A DNA stretch of 64,000 nucleotides from Porphyra umbilicalis. Taxonomy: Eukaryota > Rhodophyta > Bangiophyceae > Bangiales > Bangiaceae. Within the stretch, counting starts at the first letter, position 1. Each line of letters opens with the position of its first letter. A model generated the notes under the pieces. That model was not told the DNA's origin, did not search any database, and saw nothing but the letters and a program-made list of their open reading frames with translations. This document shows, piece after piece, positions 44,488-53,847 of the stretch. The translations under genes and the position numbers were made by a program. The DNA is taken from positions 141,331 through 205,330 of the forward strand of contig KV918884.1 of the NCBI GenBank assembly GCA_002049455.2, given 5' to 3'.

Positions 44488-45400
44488 CCAACAATTGCTG
44501 CACGCGATCGTGGTGGTGTTGCCGGTGATAAGGTTGCTCATCATGGACGCGACGATGATGGCGATGATGCAGAAACAGTACGCGGACTTAGAGGTGCCCG
44601 CGTTAATGCACGCGCTTGTGCTGATGATGCCCATGATGTTGCTGCTCAAGATGGATCCGAAGATGGTGGTGGTAGTGGAGTGACGGTACGCGGACTTGGT
44701 GGTGCGCACAGTGGTGCACGCATTCGTGGGCGTAGTGCCGATGTTGTGGTTGCTCCAGATGATTGTGGAAATCGCGGAGGTGACTCAGTGGATGCATCAA
44801 GACGTCGTGGCGCAGGCGTTGATGCACGCCCTCGTGCTAGTGCTCCGGATGGTGTAGCTGCATAACGTGTACATGGCAAGAATGGCGGTTGTGAAGTGAA
44901 GGTACCCGGACTTGACCATGCAGTCATTGATGCACGCGCTCGTGGTGATGCTGCGGTTGGTGTTGTCGCTCAAGAGGGACCCACACATGGTGGCTGTGAC
45001 GGAGTGGAGGCACGGGGACTCGATGGTGCAGCCGTTGACGCCCGCGCTCGTGGTGGTGCTCTCGTTGGTGATGTTGCACAAGACGGACGAGACCATGGTG
45101 GCGGTGATGAAGTGCAACCACAAGAACGCGCCCGCGCTGCCGTTCACGCACGCGCTCGTTGTGGTGCCGCCGTTGGTATGATTACTCAACATCGACACGA
45201 CACTCGTGGTGAAGGACATGGCCAAGACCGCAGAGGCGGCGACGGTGGTCGGGTGCTTGAGCAAGACGGGGGTCGTCCCGCCGCAACCGACGGCGGTGGG
45301 GATGTACATGCACGAGGACTCACTGGCGCTGCCGCCGATGCAAAGGTTCTTGTTGGCGCTGCCGTTGGAATGCAACCTCATGTTCGACGCGATGATGGCG
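44488..45400 (+). repeat. Array C: continuation of the 108-bp repeat
   Basis: The same unit as array B: CACGCG markers at 44501 and 44609 are 108 bases apart, and the strings MHALV, QYADL and LLKMD recur in the corresponding frame. It is more diverged than array B and has in-frame stops in the hydrophobic frame. The Gly/Arg frame opens at 44896 and continues unbroken through the linker. I read arrays B and C as one array split by the DNA at 38100-44485. Confidence 0.75.
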
Positions 45401-45978
45401 GTGCACGGTGTACCCCCGTTAAAGGACCCAGCACAGGAGTCCGCGGCCTTACCGAGGGACCATGGTGTGGTGCCGTCGCGGGAAACGGTCTTTTGGCCGG
45501 TGATCCTTCTTTGCTGTGCGCGGGTCTCGCCTCACGGCGCAATGATCCATTGGCTAGCTTTGATGCAGATGAAATAAACGTTTTGGCCTGCACTCTTCCC
45601 TCAAACCACATGGCCGGAGGATTTGAAGGAGTCCCTAGCGCAACGCTCGCGCCGAAACAGAGCACTCAGAGGCCTGGGGCTGCCGGGAATGATCCGACAT
45701 CGCCAAAGAAATTTCACGAGCAAAAGCTGTGTACCAGCAGAGAAGCTCCTGACGCCACTGTGCGCAGAAATATTGCCATGGATGCGGGCGGGGAGCCCAA
45801 GGATGGTCGCGGTGGTGACAAAGTGTCGGCTCAAGTGCTTGTGTCTCCGACGCGACGTGCCGGGGATTCCTACAACGTTCCTGTGACTGAGTTACACCCT
45901 GCTTCTGAGTTGACATTGCACGCACTGAAACGGTCGGTGCATCATTCAGGCAATTTGGCGCGCACTTGTTCCAAATAG
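45401..45978 (+). pseudogene. Linker ORF between array C and JmjC B
   Basis: The Gly/Arg frame (44896-45978, 360 codons in all) leaves the repeat near 45400 and reads about 190 residues of Ser/Pro/Lys-rich non-repeat sequence (TSPKKFHEQK, RNIAMDAGGEPKDGRGGD). The JmjC frame starts in another phase at 45966, overlapping by 13 bases, so one frame change separates linker and JmjC domain. Confidence 0.5.
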
Positions 45979-47030
45979 TGGCACGCAAGGGGCGCCCCGT
46001 CTCTAGTCGACTGCAAAGGCGACATTCCGGGGACATGCACAGAGTGCGCGTTCCAACCTTTGCGCAGCTCCCTACTATTTTGTGCGACTCATTCTGTGGT
46101 AGGCCTGCACCTGACCTCAGCGTGAAGCGCAGAGAACTGAGAACACAGCTGCTATTAGAAAGGGAAAAGCGTATGTCAGGTGCGGAACTCAGAGCCAATG
46201 TCGGTGAGAGTGCAAACGCTCTTCAAGCCGCATACAGGGACTTCTGTGTGACGCGCTTCCTTGCCAGTGTGAACGATTCCATCGCGACTTGGGTGCGACG
46301 AGTCACAGCTGCCGGCAAAAAGAGGGCAGTGATGGGTGGAGACCTTGATCTCGTAGATGTGTGCTATCTTTCAGACATGTCACCTGATAACAAAGATGGG
46401 TGCAGTAGGATTCTCGGTGACCCTGCCTGTACTGCCCATGCCGATGCTTGCCCGCCTCGTCAGCGATTTGCTAACACTCGCACATTGAATCACCACACTA
46501 TGCTCGGCGCATCGTCCACATACGAAGGTATCAACACGAGCTAGCTGTACGGTTATTTCCCAGACTCTTACTTTAGCTGGCACGTTGAGGACAGTCTGTT
46601 GCAATCATGTTCGTACTTGCAGGCCAGAGCGAGCAAGTTTTGGTGGTTTATTCCGGCGTCGGAACGCCCTCTCGCGGAGTGCGTGATGCAAGAGCATATG
46701 GACCCGGTTGTATTGGAAGCGGCCGGAGGTGACGTATGGACAGTTCTTGCTGTAAAGGCGTGCTTTCGGCCTGCAACGCTGTTTCTGGCTCGTGGTGTAC
46801 GAGTTGGATTCCACAAGATGGTGCGTGGGGACTTTGTCGTCACGGGTGACGGCGTCTTTCACAGCGGCTTCAATGGGCGACCAAACGTGGCCTCTGCCGT
46901 AAACACTGCCTGCACAGCCTGGTTTTCTTACGCGATGAAGCACGCAGAGCACTGGCGCAATAAGCTGACTATCCACATCCCTTTTTAAAAGCTGCTGGTG
47001 CTTGCAGCCCAGAAGCTCGCTGCTGGGGAA
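45966..47030 (+). pseudogene. JmjC histone-demethylase-like domain, copy B
   Basis: Phase-0 frame 45966-46544, TAG at 46542, then open to TAA 46986, then the KLLVLAAQKLAAGEWWCGDGR end. The upstream half aligns with copy A (TWVRRVT, DPACT, RFANTRTL). Core: GINTS, stop, LYGYFPDSYFSWHVED, with iron ligands His (46581) and Glu (46587). FWWFIPASER follows, then GDFVVTGDGVFHSGFN with the distal His at 46860. All three metal ligands of an Fe(II)/2-oxoglutarate demethylase are kept, unlike in copy A. The TAG falls where KDM4/5 proteins read Tyr or a similar residue, and the TAA aligns with Glu of copy A. The zinc finger seen in copy A is missing because another element begins at about 47031. Confidence 0.75.
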
Positions 47031-47192
47031 TGGTGGTGCGGCGACGGCAGACTCAGCAGGGTTCCAGCAGCACCACCGCCGCTGGCGTCGCCACCCCACG
47101 TCGGGGACAGCGTCCCCCGTCGTCGCTGACGTCCCCGCGGTGGCCCTCTGGCGCACAGGGGGCCCCGTCGTACTACATCCCCTTCGGCAGAG
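47031..47192. other. Junction DNA between JmjC B and the chromovirus nest
   Basis: GC-rich sequence without a recognised motif. The 3' LTR of the minus-strand chromovirus should lie in this area, but without its partner it cannot be delimited. Confidence 0.35.
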
Positions 47193-48027
47193 ATGAAACC
47201 GTCCCCGGCGACGCCCCCCGCCGGCCCCATCAGGGCTCTGTCCCTCGCGCCCCCGTCGAGCCCGTCCACGGCGGCTGCCGCTCCGGGGTCGGCGTCGGCG
47301 GCCGTCGCGCCGCCCGCGTCGGGACCGCCCGGGTGCCGCCCAACCGTCCCCGTCCGTCCGTCGCTGCCGCGGGGTATGCGGCTCCCGTATGACCCGAACG
47401 GCCGGGAGTGGCGAAAGCCGCTTCGCCCAGCGGGCGCCGCCGCCGCTGCCAGCGCCGGGGCCGAGTCCGCGGCTTGCCTGGCGCCCGCGGCTGGCCCAAG
47501 CCCTGCTGCCTCCTTCAGCGGGGGTCCTGCGGTCGTGCCGGAGGAGCGCCCGCCGTTTTTGCGGCAGTCTGCCCCCGCGCTCCCGCCACGCCTGGCACCG
47601 CCCGCCGTCCGAGCGTGGCTCGCCCCGCTGGGGCCGGCCGTGGCCTTCGCCGACTGGCCGCTCGTCAGCGACATCTTCCTCCCGGCTCATCCTCACGAAG
47701 CAGGCGAGGCAGCCGCCGTGTGGCGGGCGTTCAAGGAGTTCGCCAAGGTGGCGGGTTACGGTACCCGGCCGGCGGCCGAGCACGACTTCGCTTCCTTTTT
47801 CCGCTATGTCGGAGACAGCGCGGCGAGGCTGCGCTGCTTGTTGCGGTGCAACCCGGGGCGGGTGCTCTTGATCCCGCACCCCGCGGTCGAGCTCCCGTTC
47901 GTCGCCGGCGAAGAGGAGTACGCCTACCTCGACGACCGGCATGTACGCCTTCGCCACCGCCCTGCGGTCCCGTTCGGTCACTCCTTGGCGCTTTCCAACT
48001 TCGGGGGCGTTGGCCCCCTGATCGCCT
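47193..48027 (+). pseudogene. Chromovirus-associated plus-strand ORF, 5' part
   Basis: Met 47193 opens a frame whose first 100 residues are Pro/Ala/Ser-rich. A folded region follows: VRAWLAPLGPAVAFADWPLV, VWRAFKEFAKVAGYG, DFASFFRYVGDSAARLRCLL, and VPFGHSLALSNFGGVGPLIAL. It is cut at 48027 by a copia insertion. Removal of the copia and one CGCCT joins it in frame to 57834-59194, giving 2196 bp (731 codons plus stop). No known family; the partial copy at 38237-38880 and the weaker match in element 1 show that it is repeated. Another start upstream is possible. Confidence 0.7.
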
Positions 48028-48426
48028 TGTTGAGGCGGCCCCCCAAGCCCGCGCAGGTAAGTCGGAGTTACAGTGGACTGCCTGGATAATTCCAGGAGTA
48101 TTTATGCGGTCATCGGCTTGTTTGGCTGTGCCATTCTCATGAATTGCTGTATGTGAGTGATGGAATTACTTGTACTTGTATATTGAGGGCAGCTCCTTTT
48201 GGAGCTGAGCTCGGGGACATTCTCGTGGGGTCATCGTGGGGCGTCGCGATTTGTGGGGTGGTGAGATCATGTACCCTCCAAGGGCGGGAGCACTGCGCCG
48301 GCAGGGGAGTGCGCCGGCAGAACGTGGCGAGAGAGGCACACGGAGGGTTTAAGAGCCTGCTGGCCTTGCGCCTCAGACCGCTCTCGAGTAAAGAAACGCA
48401 TCCACCCAACTACCGCTCACTTCACA
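48028..48426 (+). repeat. 5' LTR of element 4
   Basis: TG...CA ends. A TATA-like GGGTTTAAGAG lies at about 48346-48356, upstream of a probable transcript start. Confidence 0.9.
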
Positions 48427-48438
48427 GGTTATGGGCCC
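48427..48438 (+). promoter_or_regulatory. Primer binding site of element 4
   Basis: GGTTATGGGCCC, with no spacer after the LTR; identical to the site of element 3. Confidence 0.75.
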
Positions 48439-48583
48439 ATCTGCCGCTGGAGGTAACCATCTTCTTCCCTGCGGTCGCTAGTGAGACGACGTCGCTGGGA
48501 TCGCGGTGTGTTTCGGCGTCGGGCGGGCGTGTTCTGCTCCCTACGTCGTTAATGCGGCGCTGTGCGGCGCCGAGGTCGTCAAC

Positions 48584-49977
48584 ATGGCAGACCACGGCCG
48601 CTTTGGCGGCCCGCGGTTTGCGCAGCTGGATGACGACTACAAGGTGTGGGAAGCGTACCAGCGTGCGCAGCTCAAGAAGGAGAAGCTCTGGGCGGCGGTC
48701 GTGACGGACCGACCGGCATCTTCGTCCGACGACAAGAAGTCCGACCCGGTGGTCGACGCGTGGGACGCCATGAACTAGGCGGCGCTGGCGACCATCCAAA
48801 TGTCGGTCAAGCCCGTGCACCTCAACACGGTCACGTCGGTGGACACGGCCAAAAAGGCGTGGGACGCGCTCAAGGTCATGTTCGAGGCGCGAGGCAACGT
48901 GCAGCTGCTGCGGCTCATGGACGAGCTGAGCAGCCTCAAGATGGGCGGCGACGAGAACATCATCAAGTTTGCGTCGCGCGCCAAGATGCTCCGGGACGAG
49001 CTCGCCATGCTCGAAAACCCGGTGGACGACAACACGCTTGCGCTGCGTGTCCTGGCAGGGCTCCCGGCAGAGTACGGGATGCTCAGGACGGTGTTGGAGA
49101 ACAAGGAACCTAAGGTCGTCATGTCGGACGTGACGGCTAAGCTGCTTCAAGTCGAGCAGCGAACCATTTATGTCGGCACTTCTCAGCCATCTGGCAGTGT
49201 CAAGTCACAAGCCTCTGCGGCAGCGGCGCCTAAGAGGCCGTTTGACAAGAAATCGGTTGTGTGCTTCTACTGCAACAAGAAGGGACACATGCAGCGCAAC
49301 TGCCACAAGAAGAAGGCGGACGAGGCCAAGGGAAAGGGCAAGCCCGGCGGTGGTGGCCGTGAAGGCGGTCGCGGCGGCGGGCCCCACGCTGGTGCCGCTC
49401 TGGCCTACATTGCTTCTACTGGCAATTCCGGGAGCAGCAAGGCTCGCGGCAGCTTTCTATGTTCATCAACTTGGGTGCTCGACTCGGGCGCAACCAACCA
49501 CATGGCCGCCGGGGATAAGGGTCTCATCGTCCGGACGGCGGGAAGCAGGGCCGAGGTCACCTTGGCCAACGGCGAAAAGGTACCCCTCAAGGGGCACGGC
49601 CACGTCTCCATGGACGTTGGCAAGGGCAAAACCAAGACGCGCATGGTGCTCGGGGAGGCCATGCTCGTGCCGGACCTGACCAGCAATCTGCTCTCGGTTC
49701 GAGCGGTTGACCGCAATCGTGGTGCAATAGTGTTCGTAGGAAACGCCTGCTACACCCTCAGCGACGGGGATGCTGTCCATTCGAGCGGAGTGCTCGACAA
49801 GGCGTCCGTTGTCGGCAAGGTCAACGATCTGGAGCAGTACGTGCTCAAGGTCACGCCGGTCAAGGCGTCGGCGTGCGCGGCATCGACGCGCATCGCTAGC
49901 GAGGCGGAGTTACGGCATCGTCGGTTCAAGCACTTGGGGTTGGAGAACCTCAAGCGGGCGGCCACAATGGTCGACGG
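48584..49977 (+). pseudogene. gag, protease and start of integrase, element 4
   Basis: ATG 48584 (MADHGRFGG) opens gag. TAG 48776-48778 falls in MN-stop-AALATIQ, where copia gags commonly have Gln (one transition from CAG). The frame then runs clean: AWDALKVMFEARGNVQLLRL and LAGLPAEYGML (capsid), zinc knuckle CFYCNKKGHMQRNC (about 49261-49302), a Gly/Lys linker, and protease WVLDSGATNHM (Asp codon 49481). NLLSVRAV follows, then the pre-integrase LRHRRFKHLGLENL. At 49978 the frame meets a nested LTR element. Without it the frame continues at 53853. Confidence 0.9.
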
Positions 49978-50450
49978 TGTAGTACTACGCCAGAGGCGTT
50001 GTACTCCTGGCTGTGGGCGCTGGTGCTCGGAAGCCGGGTGGTCGGTGGTGTGTCGCCTTTGTGGCGTGCCACTGCGGCGTGTGAGCGCCTGCGGCGCACG
50101 TGTCTGGGTGAGCTCGTCGGATTGTCCGGTGCTGACAGCGGGGCGTGTCAATCCAGATTGGGTAGTGTCATGCATTGGAGGGAATTATCTGCATCGTAGG
50201 TATTTGGCAGCGCGGGACCGGGCCAACATGTGGCCCCGGTCCCCGCGCAGCGGTTTCCGCCCTTTAAGGACAGAGGGCGACGACGGTGGGAGGCACCGTC
50301 GTCGCCGGCAAGTAAACCGTGCCTGTTTGTCTTGGCGTTTCGGTCGGCCTGACTTCCTGGACCTCGAGTCCCATAGCGGGTGACGCACGAGCGGCTAGGA
50401 CGGCCGGTACTTCCCTCCTCTCCGAGGTGATCGCGATTCATTGTACTACA
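49978..50450 (+). repeat. 5' LTR of element 5
   Basis: Matches 53372-53847 from CTACGCCAGAGGCG to TTGTACTACA. A TTTAAGG string near 50268 may serve as a TATA-like element. Confidence 0.9.
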
Positions 50451-50468
50451 TTTGGCGCTCCGGGTGAG
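50451..50468 (+). promoter_or_regulatory. Primer binding site candidate of element 5
   Basis: TTTGGCGCTCCGGGTGAG directly follows the LTR and includes a TGG start. It differs from the copia site at 48427, suggesting a gypsy-type priming tRNA. Confidence 0.5.
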
Positions 50469-53360
50469 GCCGTGGCATTGCTAGCGCGGTGCCGGGGACG
50501 AACCATGTTGGTGCATCGATCGCGTGACCCCAGAGGGGTTGTCTTGGGTGCGGATTTGACGGTCGAGCGAGGACGTCCCGAGGGTCCGTGCTTCCTGTTG
50601 TCTTTTTTGATTGCGGATCTTCCTCTCCTTCCCCGCTCAACGATGTCGCGTGGAAGATCGACATGCCTGACAAGCATCAAGAGCAACCACGCCATCGGCG
50701 GGAGACGACGGCACGCTGGCGCGGCCAACCCGGGACCCGGGTCATCGGCAGAGGGTCGGCCCCGGCCTGGCGGCGGTGGTACGGTGGTAGGTGCGTTGGA
50801 CTCCCTACCCGAGGACCCCGGCCACACGCCGACCAACGGGACTCGTCCCCCCATCATCCGGAACGGGTGGCTGCGGGCACGGTGTGCCGCGATGGCCGCC
50901 AGGGGGCCTCCAACCAACCCCTGGAATCAACGCTCGCCGGGCTATGGGACGTCGGCCACTTCCCATTGGGACTCGAATGACGTCAAGCGGTGCTTGGCCG
51001 GTGAGCTGTGTCGGTCGTGGCGATGGATCTAAAAAGTTCATCCCGACCGCGCCGCGGTACGATTGAGATGGCGTCCTCGGCGCTGGGCTACGATATTGTG
51101 CCGGATTGGCGACCCGGACGGCGGAGGTGCTCAGCGTTTGAGCGCTCTCCCAGGAATTCCCGGCGGGGTCATCGACGGAGGAGCGTGAGGCGGATGAAGA
51201 CCAAGATTATTGGCGGGGTCGTCACCATCGGTGTCTTCCCCCGGCGTCGCCGGAACTGTGGGTGGGGCTTTGCCCGTGGCAGCCCATCCCGGTGATGACG
51301 CCCTGTCAAGTTCCATGGAGAACATCCGGCCCCACGCGGGGTACTTCGGCAGACAGCGCTATTAAAATGCAATTAGGACCGGGCAAGGTAAGACGCGACT
51401 AGTATCGCGCAACGCGAGAGAGAGAGGAAGCAGATATTGGGGCAAGTGCAAGAAACAAGGGGGGCTGCTGCCATAACGACGACGAGCCATCGAGATCCGA
51501 CGGCGATGACGGCACGTGGTCACCGGCGGCACCGCCGAAGTCGGATCCGCAGCCGTAGCCGGAGGTCATCGACGTGGTCGTCCTCTTCCCCCGACGTGAG
51601 ATCGGGCCGACGGAACCGGCGCCGTCGGCACGCGTAGCAACGAGCCGTCCCTCTGGGGCCGGCGCTGATTCGTGACCAGCGCTCCGCCGGGGTGCTGGCT
51701 CGCAGCGATGCGTGGTGGGACGGCGGAGCCGCCACGGCCAGTCCCATTGAGGAGAAGAAGGGGCGACGCCTGTGCCGGACGTCGGCGAACGCGGCATGTC
51801 CGTCTCCGTGTCGTAGGGACGACCGCGAGGGCAGAGGCCCAGCGGCGGGTGACGGCCCTGAGTGGGATTGTCGCTCATGAGCAACGCAGGGCATCCCCGA
51901 GGACGGATGGTCGTCGACGACGGCGGCGGTGCGCCGGCGGCGTCGACGGCTGAGTCGTTGACGGCTACCGATCAAGGGCGTCGTCGACACGATCGGACTC
52001 GGCGGCGCGACGGGCGAACATCGGCGTCGCCGTCCTCTTCCCCCGACCCGAGATCGAGCTGACGGAACTGGCCTCGCCGGCACGCGTAGCAACGAGCCGT
52101 CCCTCTGGGGCGGGCGCTGATTCGTGACCAGCGCTCGGCCCGGGAGGGGGCGGTGCCGGCTCGCAGCGATGCGTGGTCGGACGGCGAAGCTGCGACGGTC
52201 GGCTACATTGAGAAGGGGAGGGGGGGCGACGCCTATGACGGTCGTCGACACACTCGACCAGTCCGCCCTGCGCCGTGAAACGGCGACTGAGTCGGGGCGG
52301 CGTCGACGCGGCCAGATTTGGTGGAACCATGGTCGATCATCGACGTGGGGGGCGACGCCCATGGCGGTCGTCGACACACTCGATCAGTCCACCCTGCGCC
52401 GTGAAACGGCGACTGAGTCGGGGCGGCGTCGACGCGGCCAGATTTGGTGGAACCATGGTCGATCATCGACATTGCCGCCTACCTTCTGCCTGACATGGAA
52501 CTGAACATGGTGCGATGCTGACGCGGTCGGTGCTGGACAGCCCCGCCGGGGCGGGCGCTGATTGGAGCGAGCGCCTGAACCGAAAGGGGGCGAATGCTGC
52601 TTGGTGACGGGCAGCCGACCCGATCGCGGGAATGCGTCTAGTCGGCTTCGCGCGCGGCGCGCGTTGCTCGGCTGGTCGTCGCAGATCGACGGCGACGAGG
52701 TCGCACGAGGGGCGCGCCGGGGTCTCGTCGGCGCAAAACCGGGCCTTCAAGCCATACGCGAAACCATCGCGGCCGGCGCAGGCAGCGCGTCTTCGTGAGC
52801 CCCACGTCGTCGTCGGCGGGCGCGGTGACGCTGACGGGGGGACGTCTTCCCGTCGTCCGATTCGCGCTGCGACGACGGCGGCGCGGGCTCCGCGAAGCGC
52901 GCTTTCCCCCTGGCGTAGGGGGAAGTCGGGAGCCGCAACGCCCTCGGCGTGTGGGCGCGCCGCCCCTGGCGGGCGGCGGCGGCGGCGGCAACGACGGGGT
53001 GCTTCCGCCGGCGCGGCGCTGGGGCGCGGCGGCGCCGTTGCAAGATTTTCAGTCCTCTGCGGCGGCGCCGCCGGATCAAGCGCAGAACAATCGGCGGCCG
53101 TCTTGCCCGAGGGTTGCGGAGCGGCGCCCTCGTTGTCCTTTGCCGTGGGTGGGCAATTTTCGCCTACCTCGCCGGGGGCCTGCCCGTCGTTGGTGTCGCA
53201 TGCCGTTGGCCGGGTCGGGTGCGCGAAGGCATGGCCTTCCCTTCTGGGCTAGGGGAATCTCGATGGCCACCCCGTCTTTGGCGGTTCTCCTGATCCCCTG
53301 TCTTGCGCGTCGATTCGCTGTGGACAGTCCCCGTCGTGCGGCGCGGACGCCGCAGTCTCA
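50469..53360 (+). repeat. Interior of element 5: low-complexity with internal duplications
   Basis: Two tandem copies of a 126-bp unit lie at 52221-52346 and 52347-52472. A segment around TCCTCTTCCCCCGAC...GAGATCG recurs 452 bp apart (51581 and 52033), with CACGCGTAGCAACGAGCCGT in both. Open frames such as 52377-51520 minus and 52795-53376 plus are Arg/Pro/Ala-rich and follow the base composition; none has a retroelement motif. Confidence 0.7.
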
Positions 53361-53371
53361 GATGGGGGGGA
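53361..53371 (+). promoter_or_regulatory. Polypurine tract of element 5
   Basis: GATGGGGGGGA immediately before the 3' LTR. Confidence 0.7.
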
Positions 53372-53847
53372 TGTAAGTCTACGCCAGAGGCGTTGTACTC
53401 CTGGCTGTGGGCGCTGGTGCTCGGAAGCCGGGTGGTCGGTGGTGTGTCGCCTTTGTGGCGTGCCACTGCGGCGTGTGAGCGCCTGCGGCGCACGTGTCTG
53501 GGTGAGCTCGTCGGATTGTCCGGTGCTGACAGCGGGGCGTGTCAATCCAGATTGGGTAGTATCATGCATTGGAGGGAATTATCTGCATCGTAGGTATTTG
53601 GCAGCGCGAGACCGGGCCAACATGTGGCCCCGGTCCCCGCGCAGCGGTTTCCGCCCTTTAAGGACAGAGGGCGACGACGGTGGGAGGCACCGTCGTCGCC
53701 GGCAAGTAAACCGTGCCTGTTTGTCTTGGCGTTTCGGTCGGCCTGACTTCCTGGATCTCGATTTCCATAGCGGGTGACGCACGAGCGGCTAGGACGGCCG
53801 GTACTTCCCTCCTCTCCGAGGTGATCGCCATTCATATTTGTACTACA
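53372..53847 (+). repeat. 3' LTR of element 5
   Basis: Partner of 49978-50450. Followed by GACGG (53848-53852). Confidence 0.9.

Larger units (their letters stand above)
49978..53847 (+). mobile_element. Nested non-autonomous LTR element (element 5, LARD-like), target duplication GACGG
   Basis: LTRs 49978-50450 and 53372-53847 (about 475 bp, roughly 2% different by eye) have TGTA...TACA ends. GACGG flanks both sides (49973-49977 and 53848-53852). A primer-site-like TTTGGCGCTCCGGGTGAG and a polypurine tract are present. The 2.9-kb interior has no reverse transcriptase, integrase or protease motif on either strand, so it must use proteins of another element. Confidence 0.9.

Noticed and set aside
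6769-46544. Alternative genetic code with reassigned stops
   Set aside because: TAG, TGA and TAA all occur inside frames, at sites where relatives read Trp, Gln, Tyr, Glu and Cys, so no single reassignment fits.
51520-52377. 285-codon minus frame in element 5 as a protein
   Set aside because: Arg/Pro/Ser low complexity that follows the GC-rich duplications, with no motif.
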